Shown: positions 20,029 to 29,241 of the stretch, one piece after another
Layout: every line of letters starts with the position of its first letter
How positions within the stretch are numbered: the stretch's first letter is position 1
Assembly: GCF_013394385.1 (NCBI RefSeq)
Contig: NZ_AP022834.1
Span: 1,860,001 to 1,924,000 of the forward strand
Direction of reading: 5' to 3'
DNA: 64,000 nt
DNA from: Kocuria sp. TGY1127_2
Lineage (GTDB): Bacteria; Actinomycetota; Actinomycetes; Actinomycetales; Micrococcaceae
Position numbers and translations under genes: made by a program
Notes under the pieces: model-generated
Databases searched by the model: none
Seen by the model: only the letters and a program-made list of their open reading frames with translations
What the model was told of the DNA's origin: nothing

Positions 20029-20742
20029 TCAGCTCTGGTCGAACAGCGAGTCGTCGACCGCGGGAGCCGAGGACGACACATCCTCGGAAGCCAGTACTTC
20101 GAGGTTAGCCGGCGTCAGCAGGAAAACTTGTTCTGTCACACGCTCGATGCTCCCATTGAGGGCAAAAGTCAAGCCTGAGGAGAAATCAACCAGTCGCTTG
20201 GCCTCCGCAACATCCATGTCCGTGACGTTCATGATCACGGGGATATTGTTTCGGAAAGATTCTCCGATCACCTTTGCATCGTTGTAGGAGCGCGGGTGAA
20301 TGGTGGTGATGCGTCGCAATTCGTTGTCGCTTTCGGTCTGTGCCGCGGCACGGTTGATCGGGGTGACGGGAGCCCGGTAGTCTTCAGGCTCTTCGTCCCT
20401 GGCGGGCTCGAGTTCTCGGCGGGCCGGAGCTGCGGAGGATTCCGGACGACGTCGCGCCGTCGCGGCTTCCTGTCGAACCTCACGTTCGCGCGGACCGCGG
20501 GACCCAGCATCCTGCCGGACCCCTTGATCCTCGGCCGGACGCTGGCGAGAAGGGGCTTCGCTCCGCGTAGCCAGTGCAGCCGAACCGCCGTCGATCTCAC
20601 GCGGGGCGCGTTCCTCGTAGTGGACATGCGGCTGAGCCGCGGTGTCAGCCTCAGCGCGGCGCTGTTGCGCCGCGGGTTGAGCCTCGTACCCGTCGTCGGC
20701 AAGGCCCAGAAAGACCATTGCCTGGCGCAGTGTTCCGGCCAT
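20029..20742 (-). CDS. sepF: Cell division protein SepF
   Basis: Membrane anchor that links FtsZ filaments to the membrane, the only such anchor expected here because FtsA is absent in actinobacteria. 237 residues: a short N-terminal amphipathic segment ([17 protein letters not shown]), a long charged disordered linker (about 20-140), and the SepF core from about residue 143 ([19 protein letters not shown], then [12 protein letters not shown]). The ATG follows GAGGAG at seven bases. It lies downstream of yggS, as in the standard cluster. Confidence 0.96.
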   Translation of the reverse strand: MAGTLRQAMVFLGLADDGYEAQPAAQQRRAEADTAAQPHVHYEERAPREIDGGSAALATRSEAPSRQRPAEDQGVRQDAGSRGPREREVRQEAATARRRPESSAAPARRELEPARDEEPEDYRAPVTPINRAAAQTESDNELRRITTIHPRSYNDAKVIGESFRNNIPVIMNVTDMDVAEAKRLVDFSSGLTFALNGSIERVTEQVFLLTPANLEVLASEDVSSSAPAVDDSLFDQS

Positions 20743-20852
20743 GTGAACTCCTCGAGAATCGTTCGTTGAGACGGGCGCTACCCGCCAATGGGACCATTAT
20801 TCCCATCGACAAGGGAAATTGCAGGGGGCAACACGCCAAATCCAGTGAATAC

Positions 20853-21665
20853 TCAGTTGTGGGGCGGGCGTTGACCCATGATCGCACTGCCGACGCGCAC
20901 GCTGGTCGAACCCCATCGTATCGCTTCGCTCATATCGGCGCTCATCCCCGAAGAGATCTTCCACGCCTGCGGATATGTCTGCCGAAGTTTGACGCTCAGC
21001 CCCCACAGCTTCTCGAAGGCCCTCGCCGGGTCCTCGCCGAGTGGTGCAACGGCCATCAGGCCGCCGAGCACGAGCCCATCGGTCGCCGCAATGCGGTCGG
21101 CGATTGCTTCGAGGTCCTGCGGGTCGGCACCGCCACGGGCTCCCTGAGCCGCAGCTCCCGGGGTTGCTGCGGCATCGTCGAGGCCCACTTGGACCAAACA
21201 TTCGAGGCCACCGCGCGAGGCCGCCGCCGGTGCCGGCCCTTCCTCCGCTTCGAACCGCTCCGTCGCGGTGCGATAGGCCTTCCCCAAAGCGTTGACCAGT
21301 GAGATCCGATCGATTGATTGCACGCTCGAGGCATATTTGACCACGGACTTGGCCTTATTGGACTGCAACTGCCCTATATAGTGCCAAGCCGGCGGATCTT
21401 CTGACGTGTACTGGCTGAGCTCGAAAGCTTTGGCGGAGGCCTCCTGGTCACGGTTCTCCCCGAAAGAGCGCACCCCGGAGTCGTAGAGCGCGGCCGCATC
21501 CGATGCCGGAAAAAATTTGGTCACCACAATGAGCTCGACGTCCCGTGAGGACGAGCGGACATCATCGGGCGCCTCCGCGGCCAATCTTTCAACATCAGCT
21601 TGAACGCGAGCATATGCATCGGCTAGCTCGTGACAGCGTTCGGGCGAGTACGCCAGACTATCCAT
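20853..21665 (-). CDS. yggS: PLP homeostasis protein (YggS/PROSC family)
   Basis: Single-domain pyridoxal-phosphate-binding protein that buffers PLP and affects amino and keto acid pools; not an enzyme as far as known. 270 residues. PLP lysine is K50 in VVTKFFPA; other marks are GENRDQEASAK (family GENRVQE), HYIGQLQSNKAK and SSGMSADMSEAIRWGSTSVRVGS, split here by the window of residues typical for phosphate binding. ATG 21665 (MDSLAYSP) has GGAAGG ten bases before it; the longer in-frame reading runs back into pgeF. It contains an alanine/glycine-rich insertion around residues 165-190. Confidence 0.93.
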   Translation of the reverse strand: MDSLAYSPERCHELADAYARVQADVERLAAEAPDDVRSSSRDVELIVVTKFFPASDAAALYDSGVRSFGENRDQEASAKAFELSQYTSEDPPAWHYIGQLQSNKAKSVVKYASSVQSIDRISLVNALGKAYRTATERFEAEEGPAPAAASRGGLECLVQVGLDDAAATPGAAAQGARGGADPQDLEAIADRIAATDGLVLGGLMAVAPLGEDPARAFEKLWGLSVKLRQTYPQAWKISSGMSADMSEAIRWGSTSVRVGSAIMGQRPPHN

Positions 21666-21724
21666 CAGCTCTGAATCCTTCCGTGTCCTGGAATTCCGAT
21701 GATAGTTGAGGGGGTCCGGCTCGC

Positions 21725-22513
21725 TCAGGTTCCGGGAGTCCAGACGAGCCCCGCGATACGGCCTCGACCCGGGGCGCGTCGGTGAGAATACAGACCTTCG
21801 TCCTCGTAAGTGCACTCGTTCAGGACTTCCCGATGCACCTCGACTCCCAAACCTTCAAGCTGGGCTTGCGCCGCAGCAGGCAGGTCCAGCCCCGGCGTAT
21901 TCCATCGCGTCGTTGCGGCGATGCCGGGATGCCCGGGAGCCGAAGCCTCGAGCATCTGACGAGGGACTTCGTAACACCGACCACAAATCGCGGGGCCCAC
22001 CCAGGCGTGAATCTGACGCATGCCCAGTTCGTGGAGGGCCTCCACTACGTTCGGAAGCACGCCGGCCAACAACCCCTTGCGGCCGGCATGAGCGACACCG
22101 AAGGTCGAGTCATGTTCGGTCGTCAGGACGATGGGCAGGCAGTCTGCCGTCATGATCGCCAGAGGACGGCCAGTCGCCGTGACGGCCGCGTCGGCCACCG
22201 GAGCGAGCTCACGTTCTTGGTGCGGAGTCAGGCCGGGTGGTATTACGGGCGCGTCGTCGGCTCGGGCCACATGCGTTCCGTGGACCTGCTCCAGGAACAA
22301 CAAGCTGCCGGAGCGGACCGCCATGGCCCGTTCCAGGCCACGGCGATTGTCTTGCGGGTCGGAGGACCCCTGGACATGTAATCCCAGGTTGCCGGCCTCG
22401 ACGCCAGTGAACCCCACACAGACGCCGTGGGCAAGGCGGACACGATGACGAAGCGGTGCCACGAACCGGTCCTTCGCCGTTTCGGTCTTCTCGGTAGTGC
22501 GGTCGTTGCTCAT
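21725..22513 (-). CDS. pgeF: Peptidoglycan editing factor PgeF (YfiH/laccase-domain)
   Basis: Purine-nucleoside-phosphorylase-like fold; in E. coli it keeps wrong amino acids out of the wall precursor. 262 residues. The metal-binding motifs are EQVHGTHV, TADCLP and AHAGRKG, followed by GPAICGRCYEV. ATG 22513 has GAGGGG about six bases upstream. Located directly after ftsZ and before yggS, as in most actinobacterial dcw clusters. The substrate here is not shown by the sequence. Confidence 0.93.
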   Translation of the reverse strand: MSNDRTTEKTETAKDRFVAPLRHRVRLAHGVCVGFTGVEAGNLGLHVQGSSDPQDNRRGLERAMAVRSGSLLFLEQVHGTHVARADDAPVIPPGLTPHQERELAPVADAAVTATGRPLAIMTADCLPIVLTTEHDSTFGVAHAGRKGLLAGVLPNVVEALHELGMRQIHAWVGPAICGRCYEVPRQMLEASAPGHPGIAATTRWNTPGLDLPAAAQAQLEGLGVEVHREVLNECTYEDEGLYSHRRAPGRGRIAGLVWTPGT

Positions 22514-22559
22514 GCGTTCCCCTCGGCCCCGTCGACGGATCCACCAACGAAGAACGGGA

Positions 22560-22580
22560 CGGGACGAATTGACCGTCCCG
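22560..22580 (-). terminator. Terminator downstream of ftsZ
   Basis: A seven-base stem (22560-22566 with 22574-22580), extendable with a bulge by flanking G and C runs, loop AATTGAC. The minus strand then reads TTCTTCG. It lies between the ftsZ stop and the pgeF start, so pgeF may be partly separated from ftsZ. Confidence 0.5.
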
Positions 22581-22613
22581 CCCCGCTGGCTTCACACGCG
22601 CGTTGTTATTGAG

Positions 22614-23867
22614 TTACTTCAGGAAGTCGGGGACGTCCAGCGAGTCCTTCCCCGATTTCTTGGAGGTGGACTCGCCGTCGGTGCCCACGACCGGGGGCAG
22701 GTCGACGTCGAAGCCGGCGTTCGCCGGGACATCCGAATCGTCCTGCCACTGTGAGGCCGAACCGTTGGAGAAGGAGTTGCTCGAGTAGGAGCTGCTCCCG
22801 CGCTGCGGGTTGTTGGCAACCTTGGCCGGCTGGGAAGCGCCGCCACCGAAGGTCTGCTGAGTCCTCTGAGCCTGGTTGGCCGCGGCGTTGTTGTCGTTGC
22901 TGTTCGTCTCCGGGTTGAGGGAGTCGAAACCTGCGGCGATCACCGTGACGCGAGCTTCATCACCCAGGGCGTCATCAATGACGGCACCGAAGATGATGTT
23001 GGCATCCGGGTGCGCGACCTCTTGGACAAGGCGGGCCGCTTCGTTGATCTCGAACAGACCGAGATCGGATCCGCCTTGGATCGACAGCAGCACGCCGTGC
23101 GCACCATCGATCGAGGCTTCGAGCAACGGAGACGCTATTGCCAACTCGGCCGCTTTGACAGCACGGTCCTCGCCCTGCGCCGAGCCGATACCCATCAGCG
23201 CCGAGCCGGCTCCCTGCATCACAGACTTGACGTCCGCGAAGTCGAGGTTGATCAGGCCCGGAGTTGTGATCAGATCAGTGATGCCCTGGACACCGGACAG
23301 CAGAACCTGGTCGGCCGACTTGAACGCATCCAGCATGGATACGTTGCGATCCGAGATGGAGAGCAGACGATCGTTCGGGATAACGATGAGGGTATCGACC
23401 TCGTCGCGCAAGGACTCGATGCCGGTCTCGGCCTGATTCGAGCGCCGACGGCCCTCGAACGTAAACGGACGAGTCACGACACCAATGGTCAGGGCGCCGA
23501 GCGAACGGGCGATGCGGGCCACGACGGGGGCGCCACCGGTACCGGTGCCGCCGCCTTCGCCGGCCGTCACGAAGACCATGTCGGCCCCCTTGAGGACCTC
23601 TTCGATCTCTTCTTCGTGGTCCTCGGCAGCCTGGCGGCCGACCTCGGGATTGGCTCCCGCGCCGAGACCGCGAGTCATCTCGCGCCCGACGTCGAGTTTG
23701 ACATCGGCATCCGACATCAGAAGTGCCTGGGCGTCGGTATTGATCGCGATGAATTCAACACCGCGAAGCCCGACCTCGATCATGCGGTTTACCGCGTTGA
23801 CGCCGCCGCCGCCGATGCCGACGACCTTGATAACGGCGAGGTAATTCTGGGGAGTTGTTACGTCCAT
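22614..23867 (-). CDS. ftsZ: Cell division GTPase FtsZ
   Basis: Tubulin-like protein that forms the Z-ring. 417 residues. The GTP-binding GGGTGTGG is at 105-112; the N-terminal [17 protein letters not shown] and the T7-loop region [11 protein letters not shown] are intact. A disordered asparagine, serine and glutamine rich linker (about 320-405) leads to the conserved tail DVPDFLK that binds partners such as SepF. ATG 23867 has GAGGAA upstream. About 250 bases without a gene separate it from ftsQ, so ftsZ likely has its own promoter. Confidence 0.98.
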   Translation of the reverse strand: MDVTTPQNYLAVIKVVGIGGGGVNAVNRMIEVGLRGVEFIAINTDAQALLMSDADVKLDVGREMTRGLGAGANPEVGRQAAEDHEEEIEEVLKGADMVFVTAGEGGGTGTGGAPVVARIARSLGALTIGVVTRPFTFEGRRRSNQAETGIESLRDEVDTLIVIPNDRLLSISDRNVSMLDAFKSADQVLLSGVQGITDLITTPGLINLDFADVKSVMQGAGSALMGIGSAQGEDRAVKAAELAIASPLLEASIDGAHGVLLSIQGGSDLGLFEINEAARLVQEVAHPDANIIFGAVIDDALGDEARVTVIAAGFDSLNPETNSNDNNAAANQAQRTQQTFGGGASQPAKVANNPQRGSSSYSSNSFSNGSASQWQDDSDVPANAGFDVDLPPVVGTDGESTSKKSGKDSLDVPDFLK

Positions 23868-23918
23868 GGGGTTCCTCGTTTTAGCGTGTGAAGCCGTAGC
23901 GCATGATTCCGCTGATTA

Positions 23919-23936
23919 AACCTTCACCCGAAGGTT
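23919..23936. promoter_or_regulatory. Inverted repeat in the ftsZ leader
   Basis: AACCTTC, four bases (ACCC), then GAAGGTT: a perfect seven-base inverted repeat about 50 bases before the ftsZ ATG. It could be an operator (an FtsR-type MerR regulator is encoded at 57546-58292) or an mRNA hairpin. Function is inference. Confidence 0.4.
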
Positions 23937-23985
23937 GAGGTTCAATATTCGGCATCTGCACCCAGCCGGTTCCTATACCAAACCT

Positions 23986-24014
23986 ACAGTACCAACGACC
24001 GGATACCGTGTCGC
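23986..24014 (-). promoter_or_regulatory. Candidate ftsZ promoter
   Basis: On the minus strand GCGACA (24009-24014), a 17-base spacer, then TACTGT (23986-23991), fitting a weak -35 and a TANNNT -10 in the ftsQ-ftsZ gap. It lies upstream of the inverted repeat at 23919-23936. Confidence 0.35.
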
Positions 24015-24115
24015 ACTTATTCGCCGTCTGAAATCTAAGAATTTCCGGCGAATGTTCTCAAGTCCAGAATAAAACATAAACCTTTACTTTAATGTTTAAT
24101 TCTGTCTCTGGTGGA

Positions 24116-25294
24116 CTATTTGGTGACGGGGTGATCCGGGCTCGAGACGTCGTACACGGATGCGCCACCCGAGTCCTTCAGACCTTGGACCAGACTAGTA
24201 AGGACTTCGGCCTTGTACTCGCTCTGATCACCGGTCCCCCAAACCACCTGGGACCCGTCCTTCATGTCCAACCGGATGTTGTTGGACGAGCTGGCTTCGA
24301 CCTTGTTGAGCTGGCCCAGCAAAGACTGCGGCAGCGTCTGGAGGGCCTGGACGGTCGACTTGAAGGAATCGCCCTTGACCGCATCAGGGCCACCATCCAG
24401 CAACGGGACGCCTGCCTCCTCGACCGACTTCTTGGCACCTATCGCAACGCCGTTCTTGTCGACCATGACGTACTGGTCCCCGGACTTGACCACAGCCACT
24501 GGCGCTCGTTCGTGGACCGTCACCACGAGTTCGTGCGGAGGGTGCGCCTCGATGCTGACGTCCTGAATCACGACGTCATCTCCGATGCGATCCTTCACGT
24601 CCTGCGTCGTGACGCGAGTCAGAGGCTTGCCTTTCAAAGAATCCAACGACTTCTGCAGCGATGTCTTATCAGTCAGATGAGCGCCTTGCACGGTGACACT
24701 CTGGGTCGCCAACAGTGGAGAGAAGAAAACGATCCCGAAGAAAAGTACGGCAGCGATCAATACGGCCCCCAGTCCTACGACGACCTTCTTCCGCCGAGAG
24801 GCTCGTGGCTTTCCACCAGTCGGGCGTGGCTCTCCAGGAGCGCGTCGTTCGCGAGACGTCGTCCCTCGGTCCCCGCCCTTGGGGCGACGTCCGGGGAAAG
24901 CGACGATATTGTCGGCCGCCTCATCGCCGTCTGGACTCGGCTTCTGGTCTCCTCTGGCGGTCCCAGCCTCCCCGTCCCGGTGCCCGTTGTCCGCCGATCT
25001 CGTATCGGCATCGTTGTGCTCAAGGTCCGAGTCCGAGAGCACCTGGACTTTCGACTCATCGTTGACTCGCACAGCGGCCGGCCGTGGCTGCGTGCCCTGG
25101 GCCGAACTGCGGATGGCCTCCGAGCGCTGGGCATCGGGGCCTGCATCGCCTCGTGCGGTCGCCTCGGCAAGCTTGCTCCGCGGATCAGTCTCGCCCTGGG
25201 GCAGGCCGGAGGACTTCCCATTCGACTGCTGCTCCTTGGAAGTCTTCTTGCCTTCCTGACGCCGGGGCAAACGCGGCCGGTGCGCGGGGCTCAC
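24116..25294 (-). CDS. ftsQ: Cell division protein FtsQ/DivIB with long cytoplasmic tail
   Basis: Bitopic divisome protein. 392 residues, longer than usual because about 165 residues of charged, disordered sequence precede the single membrane helix (about 171-192, VVVGLGAVLIAAVLFF). A POTRA domain follows (FSPLLATQSVTVQGAHLTD), then the FtsQ domain (VHERAPVAVVKSGDQYVMVDKNGV). GTG 25294 overlaps the murC stop in GTGA, so translation is coupled. The long tail is common in actinobacterial FtsQ to varying extents. Confidence 0.93.
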   Translation of the reverse strand: MSPAHRPRLPRRQEGKKTSKEQQSNGKSSGLPQGETDPRSKLAEATARGDAGPDAQRSEAIRSSAQGTQPRPAAVRVNDESKVQVLSDSDLEHNDADTRSADNGHRDGEAGTARGDQKPSPDGDEAADNIVAFPGRRPKGGDRGTTSRERRAPGEPRPTGGKPRASRRKKVVVGLGAVLIAAVLFFGIVFFSPLLATQSVTVQGAHLTDKTSLQKSLDSLKGKPLTRVTTQDVKDRIGDDVVIQDVSIEAHPPHELVVTVHERAPVAVVKSGDQYVMVDKNGVAIGAKKSVEEAGVPLLDGGPDAVKGDSFKSTVQALQTLPQSLLGQLNKVEASSSNNIRLDMKDGSQVVWGTGDQSEYKAEVLTSLVQGLKDSGGASVYDVSSPDHPVTK

Positions 25295-26799
25295 GAGGAA
25301 TCCCGGGCGCCGGTCGGCCCGCCTTCCGACAACTCGCTGAGGATCTTCTCGGCAAAAGTGGTCACGTCTCCCGCGCCGATGGTCATGACGATGTCCCCGC
25401 TCGACGCCGCGGAAGCGACCCGGCCTGCCGCCTCGCCCGGGCTCGACGCATAGCGAACCTCGGTGAAGCCCGCCTCCGTGATGAGCCGGCTCGTCACTCC
25501 TTCAAGGGGTTCTTCGCGCGCCGGGAAGATATCGACGACGTACGCACGATCGGCCAACGACAATGCCTCAGCGAATTCACCGGCGAATTCCTTGGTGCGC
25601 GAAAACAGGTGCGGCTGGAAAATCGCATACACATTGTGACCTTCGGAAACCGTCCGAGCAGCTTCGAGCGCCGCGGCTACTTCCGTGGGATGGTGCGCAT
25701 AATCGTCGTAGACCTGGACTCCGCGACATTCGCCGCGGAATTCGAACCGGCGGGCGGAACCAGTGAACGAGGTGAGCGCACGCGCCGCGCGAGAGGGATC
25801 GAACCCGCCCACGAGAGCGCACGAGACAGCCGCCGAGGCGTTCCGGAGGTTATGTTGGCCCGGCACCGACAGCTCAAGCGTGCATTTGCCGACCAAGTCT
25901 TCACCTCGTAACCGGACATCCCACTCGAGCTCGGCACTGCTGCGCGTGCCCTCGCCGCTGATATCTCTGATGAGCACGTCGGCGCCGTCGTCCGAACCGT
26001 AGGTCACGACGTTCTTTCCCAGCTTTCGCTGGCTTTCCGCGAGACGACGGGCACCGGAATCGTCCCAGCACGCGACCAACACGCCGTCAGGCATCATCGT
26101 GTCCGCAAAACGGTCGAACGCCGCGGTGACGGCCTCAGGGCTTCCGTAGAAGTCCAGGTGGTCCGGTTCAACGTTTGTCACGACGGCGATGGTCGGCTCG
26201 TATTTGACGAAGGAGCCGTCTGATTCGTCGGCTTCTGCGACGAACCAGCTCTCCGGCCCGGTGGCGCCCAATGCGGCATTCGATCCCAAAGAAGCGATGG
26301 TCGAACCGACCGCGTACGACGGATTCACATTCAGTCCGTCGAGCATGACGGCGATCATCGAACTCGTCGTGGTCTTTCCGTGAGTTCCCGCAACGGCGAT
26401 CGTCTGGGAGTCGGCCATCGACGCGGCGAGTGCATCCGAGCGGTGCAGGATACGCAACCCGGCGGCCCGAGCAGCGCTCAGTTCAGGGTTGGATTCCTTG
26501 ATGGCCGTTGAGATGACCACGGTGTCGGCGCCTTCCACATTGGCGGCGTCCTGAGGGACAAAGACCAGAGCACCTTTCTTGCGCAGCACGGCCAAGGCGG
26601 CGTTGTCCTTCATATCGGAACCACTGACCTCAAGCCCGCGGGAGACCAGGAGATCAGCGACCGCTGACATACCGGTGCCGCCCATCCCAATGAAGTGGAC
26701 TCTTCCCAGCTCCTCCGTCTTGAGGCGGCGTGGGAACGGTGGGTTCATGAAGTCGGGCAGCAGACTCGACCCGTCGTCTCGGTGATGCACAGAACTCAT
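25291..26799 (-). CDS. murC: UDP-N-acetylmuramate--L-alanine ligase
   Basis: Adds L-alanine to UDP-MurNAc, first step of stem peptide synthesis. 502 residues. N-terminal Rossmann motif HFIGMGGTGMS, P-loop AGTHGKTTTSSM, then ADESDGSF and YDDYAHHPTEV. ATG 26799 starts three bases after the murG stop; AAGGG lies inside murG. An internal ATG 17 codons in (MNPPFPRR) lacks a ribosome site. Overlaps ftsQ at its end. Confidence 0.96.
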   Translation of the reverse strand: MSSVHHRDDGSSLLPDFMNPPFPRRLKTEELGRVHFIGMGGTGMSAVADLLVSRGLEVSGSDMKDNAALAVLRKKGALVFVPQDAANVEGADTVVISTAIKESNPELSAARAAGLRILHRSDALAASMADSQTIAVAGTHGKTTTSSMIAVMLDGLNVNPSYAVGSTIASLGSNAALGATGPESWFVAEADESDGSFVKYEPTIAVVTNVEPDHLDFYGSPEAVTAAFDRFADTMMPDGVLVACWDDSGARRLAESQRKLGKNVVTYGSDDGADVLIRDISGEGTRSSAELEWDVRLRGEDLVGKCTLELSVPGQHNLRNASAAVSCALVGGFDPSRAARALTSFTGSARRFEFRGECRGVQVYDDYAHHPTEVAAALEAARTVSEGHNVYAIFQPHLFSRTKEFAGEFAEALSLADRAYVVDIFPAREEPLEGVTSRLITEAGFTEVRYASSPGEAAGRVASAASSGDIVMTIGAGDVTTFAEKILSELSEGGPTGARDSS

Positions 26800-26802
26800 G
26801 GG

Positions 26803-27918
26803 TTAGGCATTCCCTTCGTGTCGCGCCGATTGGGCTATCAACCGGGCCATTTGCTGGGCCGCATCGCGGATACCGTGTCTATACCCATTCTCCGACATTT
26901 CCCGAAGTCGGTCACGGTCCGTGACGGTGGAAAGAACATTGGTCAGGAACCACTCGACGGTGAAATTCTTGTCTTCCACCATAAGTCCGGCCCCTGAATC
27001 GACGAGATCCGCCGCGTTCAGAGACTGCTCCCCGTTGCCGATGGGCAGAGGTACGAAAATTGCCGGGCAGCCCACGGCCGCAACCTCGCTCACGGTCGCG
27101 GCACCGGAACGAGCGACCAAGAGGTCGCACGCGGCGTAGACGTTTTCCATTCCGTCGATGTATTCGACCTGCTGGTACCCGGGAGCTTCAAGTGGTGCCC
27201 CATGGGAATCAAGGAGTTGTTTCCCGCGCCCCGTAATGTGAAGCATTTGAACGGCCGAGTCCCGCCACTCAGGACGGTCGAGAACGCCGGCAATAGTCCG
27301 GTTCATGTTCTGGGCCCCGAGCGAGCCACCCGTGACGATGATGGTCGGCCGATCCGCTTGGAGGGAGAGAAGCTGACGGGCCCCTTCGCGTTCAGCGGCC
27401 CGGTCGCATCCGGAGATCTGAAGGCGCATCGGCATCCCGACGTGCTGCCCCTTGGCTATCGGCGTCCCCGCAAATGCCGTTGCAACAACGGTGGCTCGCC
27501 GGGCCCCGACCTTATTCGCCAGGCCTGGCCGCTGGTTGGCTTCGTGGATCACGATCGGCAGCCCTTCTTGCGCAGCCGCCAAGTACATTGGTGTGCACAC
27601 GTAACCGCCGACACCGACCAAAACGTCGGCTTGGTTCCGGCGGAGGATTTCCCTTCCCTGTCTGACGGCCTTCCGAAGCCTGAAAGGCAATTTGGCCAAA
27701 TCCAATGTTGGCTTTCGCGGCATGGGCACGCGGTCGACGAACTCAAGATCGTATCCAGCGTCGGGGACCAAACGGGTTTCCATGCCTGAAGCCGTACCCA
27801 CCGCCACAATACGAGACTCGGGATCGAGCTCCCGTATGGCATCTGCGATAGCGAGCATCGGGGAGATGTGCCCCGCAGTCCCGCCTCCCGCTACAACAAC
27901 GGACAGTGGCTTGGTCAT
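26803..27918 (-). CDS. murG: UDP-GlcNAc transferase MurG
   Basis: Adds GlcNAc to lipid I to form lipid II at the inner face of the membrane. 371 residues, GT-B fold. N-terminal glycine loop [17 protein letters not shown], then [11 protein letters not shown] and, in the nucleotide-binding half, [30 protein letters not shown] 27918 has GGGAG at nine bases. 60 bases after the ftsW stop. Confidence 0.97.
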   Translation of the reverse strand: MTKPLSVVVAGGGTAGHISPMLAIADAIRELDPESRIVAVGTASGMETRLVPDAGYDLEFVDRVPMPRKPTLDLAKLPFRLRKAVRQGREILRRNQADVLVGVGGYVCTPMYLAAAQEGLPIVIHEANQRPGLANKVGARRATVVATAFAGTPIAKGQHVGMPMRLQISGCDRAAEREGARQLLSLQADRPTIIVTGGSLGAQNMNRTIAGVLDRPEWRDSAVQMLHITGRGKQLLDSHGAPLEAPGYQQVEYIDGMENVYAACDLLVARSGAATVSEVAAVGCPAIFVPLPIGNGEQSLNAADLVDSGAGLMVEDKNFTVEWFLTNVLSTVTDRDRLREMSENGYRHGIRDAAQQMARLIAQSARHEGNA

Positions 27919-27978
27919 GGTCGAATCTCCCGGAATGTCAATGGTCTGTGTGCCCGCGCAAGGGTCAACGAGCGATCT

Positions 27979-29241
27979 CTAGTTTACGTCCGCGTTTTCG
28001 TCGTCGAGGGACTTCAAACTGATGGCAGGGTGCGTGGGTGCCTTGGCCAAAGACATCGCGAATCCCGAGGTGAACAGGGACATCATGAGCGATGTGCCTC
28101 CGTAGGAGACGAACGGCAGAGGAACGCCGATCACCGGCAGCAAACCGGTCACCATGCCGATATTCACGAAAGCCTGGCCGATGAACCAGGCGAGAATGCA
28201 TCCAGCGGCCAGCCTGACGAATCGGTCGGTCGAGCGCAGAATGATGCGTGCGAGGCACAGCGCGAGGACGACGAAGAGCGCCACGACAACACAGGTTCCG
28301 ATGAAACCGAGTTCCTCGCCCAGAATCGCGATGATGAAGTCATTGTGGGCTTCGGGAAGATAGCTGTATTTCTGGCGTGATTGCCCTAAACCCTCGCCCC
28401 ACCACGACCCCGTGGCCAACGCGGCCATACCGGAATTGGCCTGATAGCACTCCTGCCCTTGCGTGCAGGTCGACGGCACGAGCCAGGTGATCACGCGAGA
28501 CAAGCGGTGTGGGCGCGCGATGACGACCAACACCATCACGACCAAACCGATGAGGAACGATCGGGTGAAAATCTTGCGCGGGGCACGCGCGAACCATAGG
28601 GCGCTCGCGTAAATCAGCACGAAGACGATGCACGTACCGGCGTCTCCGCCGATAATCACCAAACCTGCAACCGCCAAGAAGCCGAGGCTCGACGGCAAAA
28701 GGGCATCGTGAGCGCTTTCGGAGACCCGAGTGGATTTGACCAGGGACCATACGACCCACAACATCAACGAGAACTTGGCGATCTCGGAGGGTTGGAAGCT
28801 GAAGGCACCCACGGCGAGCCAGTTCTGGTTGCCGTTGACTTCTTTGCCCATCGGAGACAAAACCAGAAGCAGTAGAACAAGGGAAATTCCCATGAGCCAA
28901 TAGGTGAGCCTCTGGTTCTTCCAAAAAGAGATCTTGATTCGGGATGCCACGAACATCGCGACAATCCCACCGAGTGCAAAGATCCCCTGGCGCAGGAACA
29001 GCCCGTAGGGCGAGAGGCCCCGGCTGAGTTGCTCGACTGAGGATGCGGACAACACCATCATGCAGCCGAGGACCGTCAGCCCGATCGAGGACACCGCAAT
29101 CCCGATCGATGCGCTCGACATCGAACCGGTAGCCACCCATCGGTAAAGTGGTCTGGTCACGTACCGGTAGCCCTCGGCCACTCTGGTCCACAGGGTGTCC
29201 TTGCGGCGATTCTGCGGGCGTTCCGGGGCTGGGGTGCTCAT
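27979..29241 (-). CDS. ftsW: SEDS-family lipid II polymerase FtsW
   Basis: Septal glycan polymerase acting with its class B PBP. 420 residues with about ten helices. Family blocks are GNQNWLAVGAFSFQPSEIAKF, LPEAHNDFIIAILGEELGF and VIGVPLPFVSYGGTS. FtsW rather than RodA is chosen by position between murD and murG. ATG 29241 overlaps the murD stop (ATGA). Confidence 0.95.
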   Translation of the reverse strand: MSTPAPERPQNRRKDTLWTRVAEGYRYVTRPLYRWVATGSMSSASIGIAVSSIGLTVLGCMMVLSASSVEQLSRGLSPYGLFLRQGIFALGGIVAMFVASRIKISFWKNQRLTYWLMGISLVLLLLVLSPMGKEVNGNQNWLAVGAFSFQPSEIAKFSLMLWVVWSLVKSTRVSESAHDALLPSSLGFLAVAGLVIIGGDAGTCIVFVLIYASALWFARAPRKIFTRSFLIGLVVMVLVVIARPHRLSRVITWLVPSTCTQGQECYQANSGMAALATGSWWGEGLGQSRQKYSYLPEAHNDFIIAILGEELGFIGTCVVVALFVVLALCLARIILRSTDRFVRLAAGCILAWFIGQAFVNIGMVTGLLPVIGVPLPFVSYGGTSLMMSLFTSGFAMSLAKAPTHPAISLKSLDDENADVN

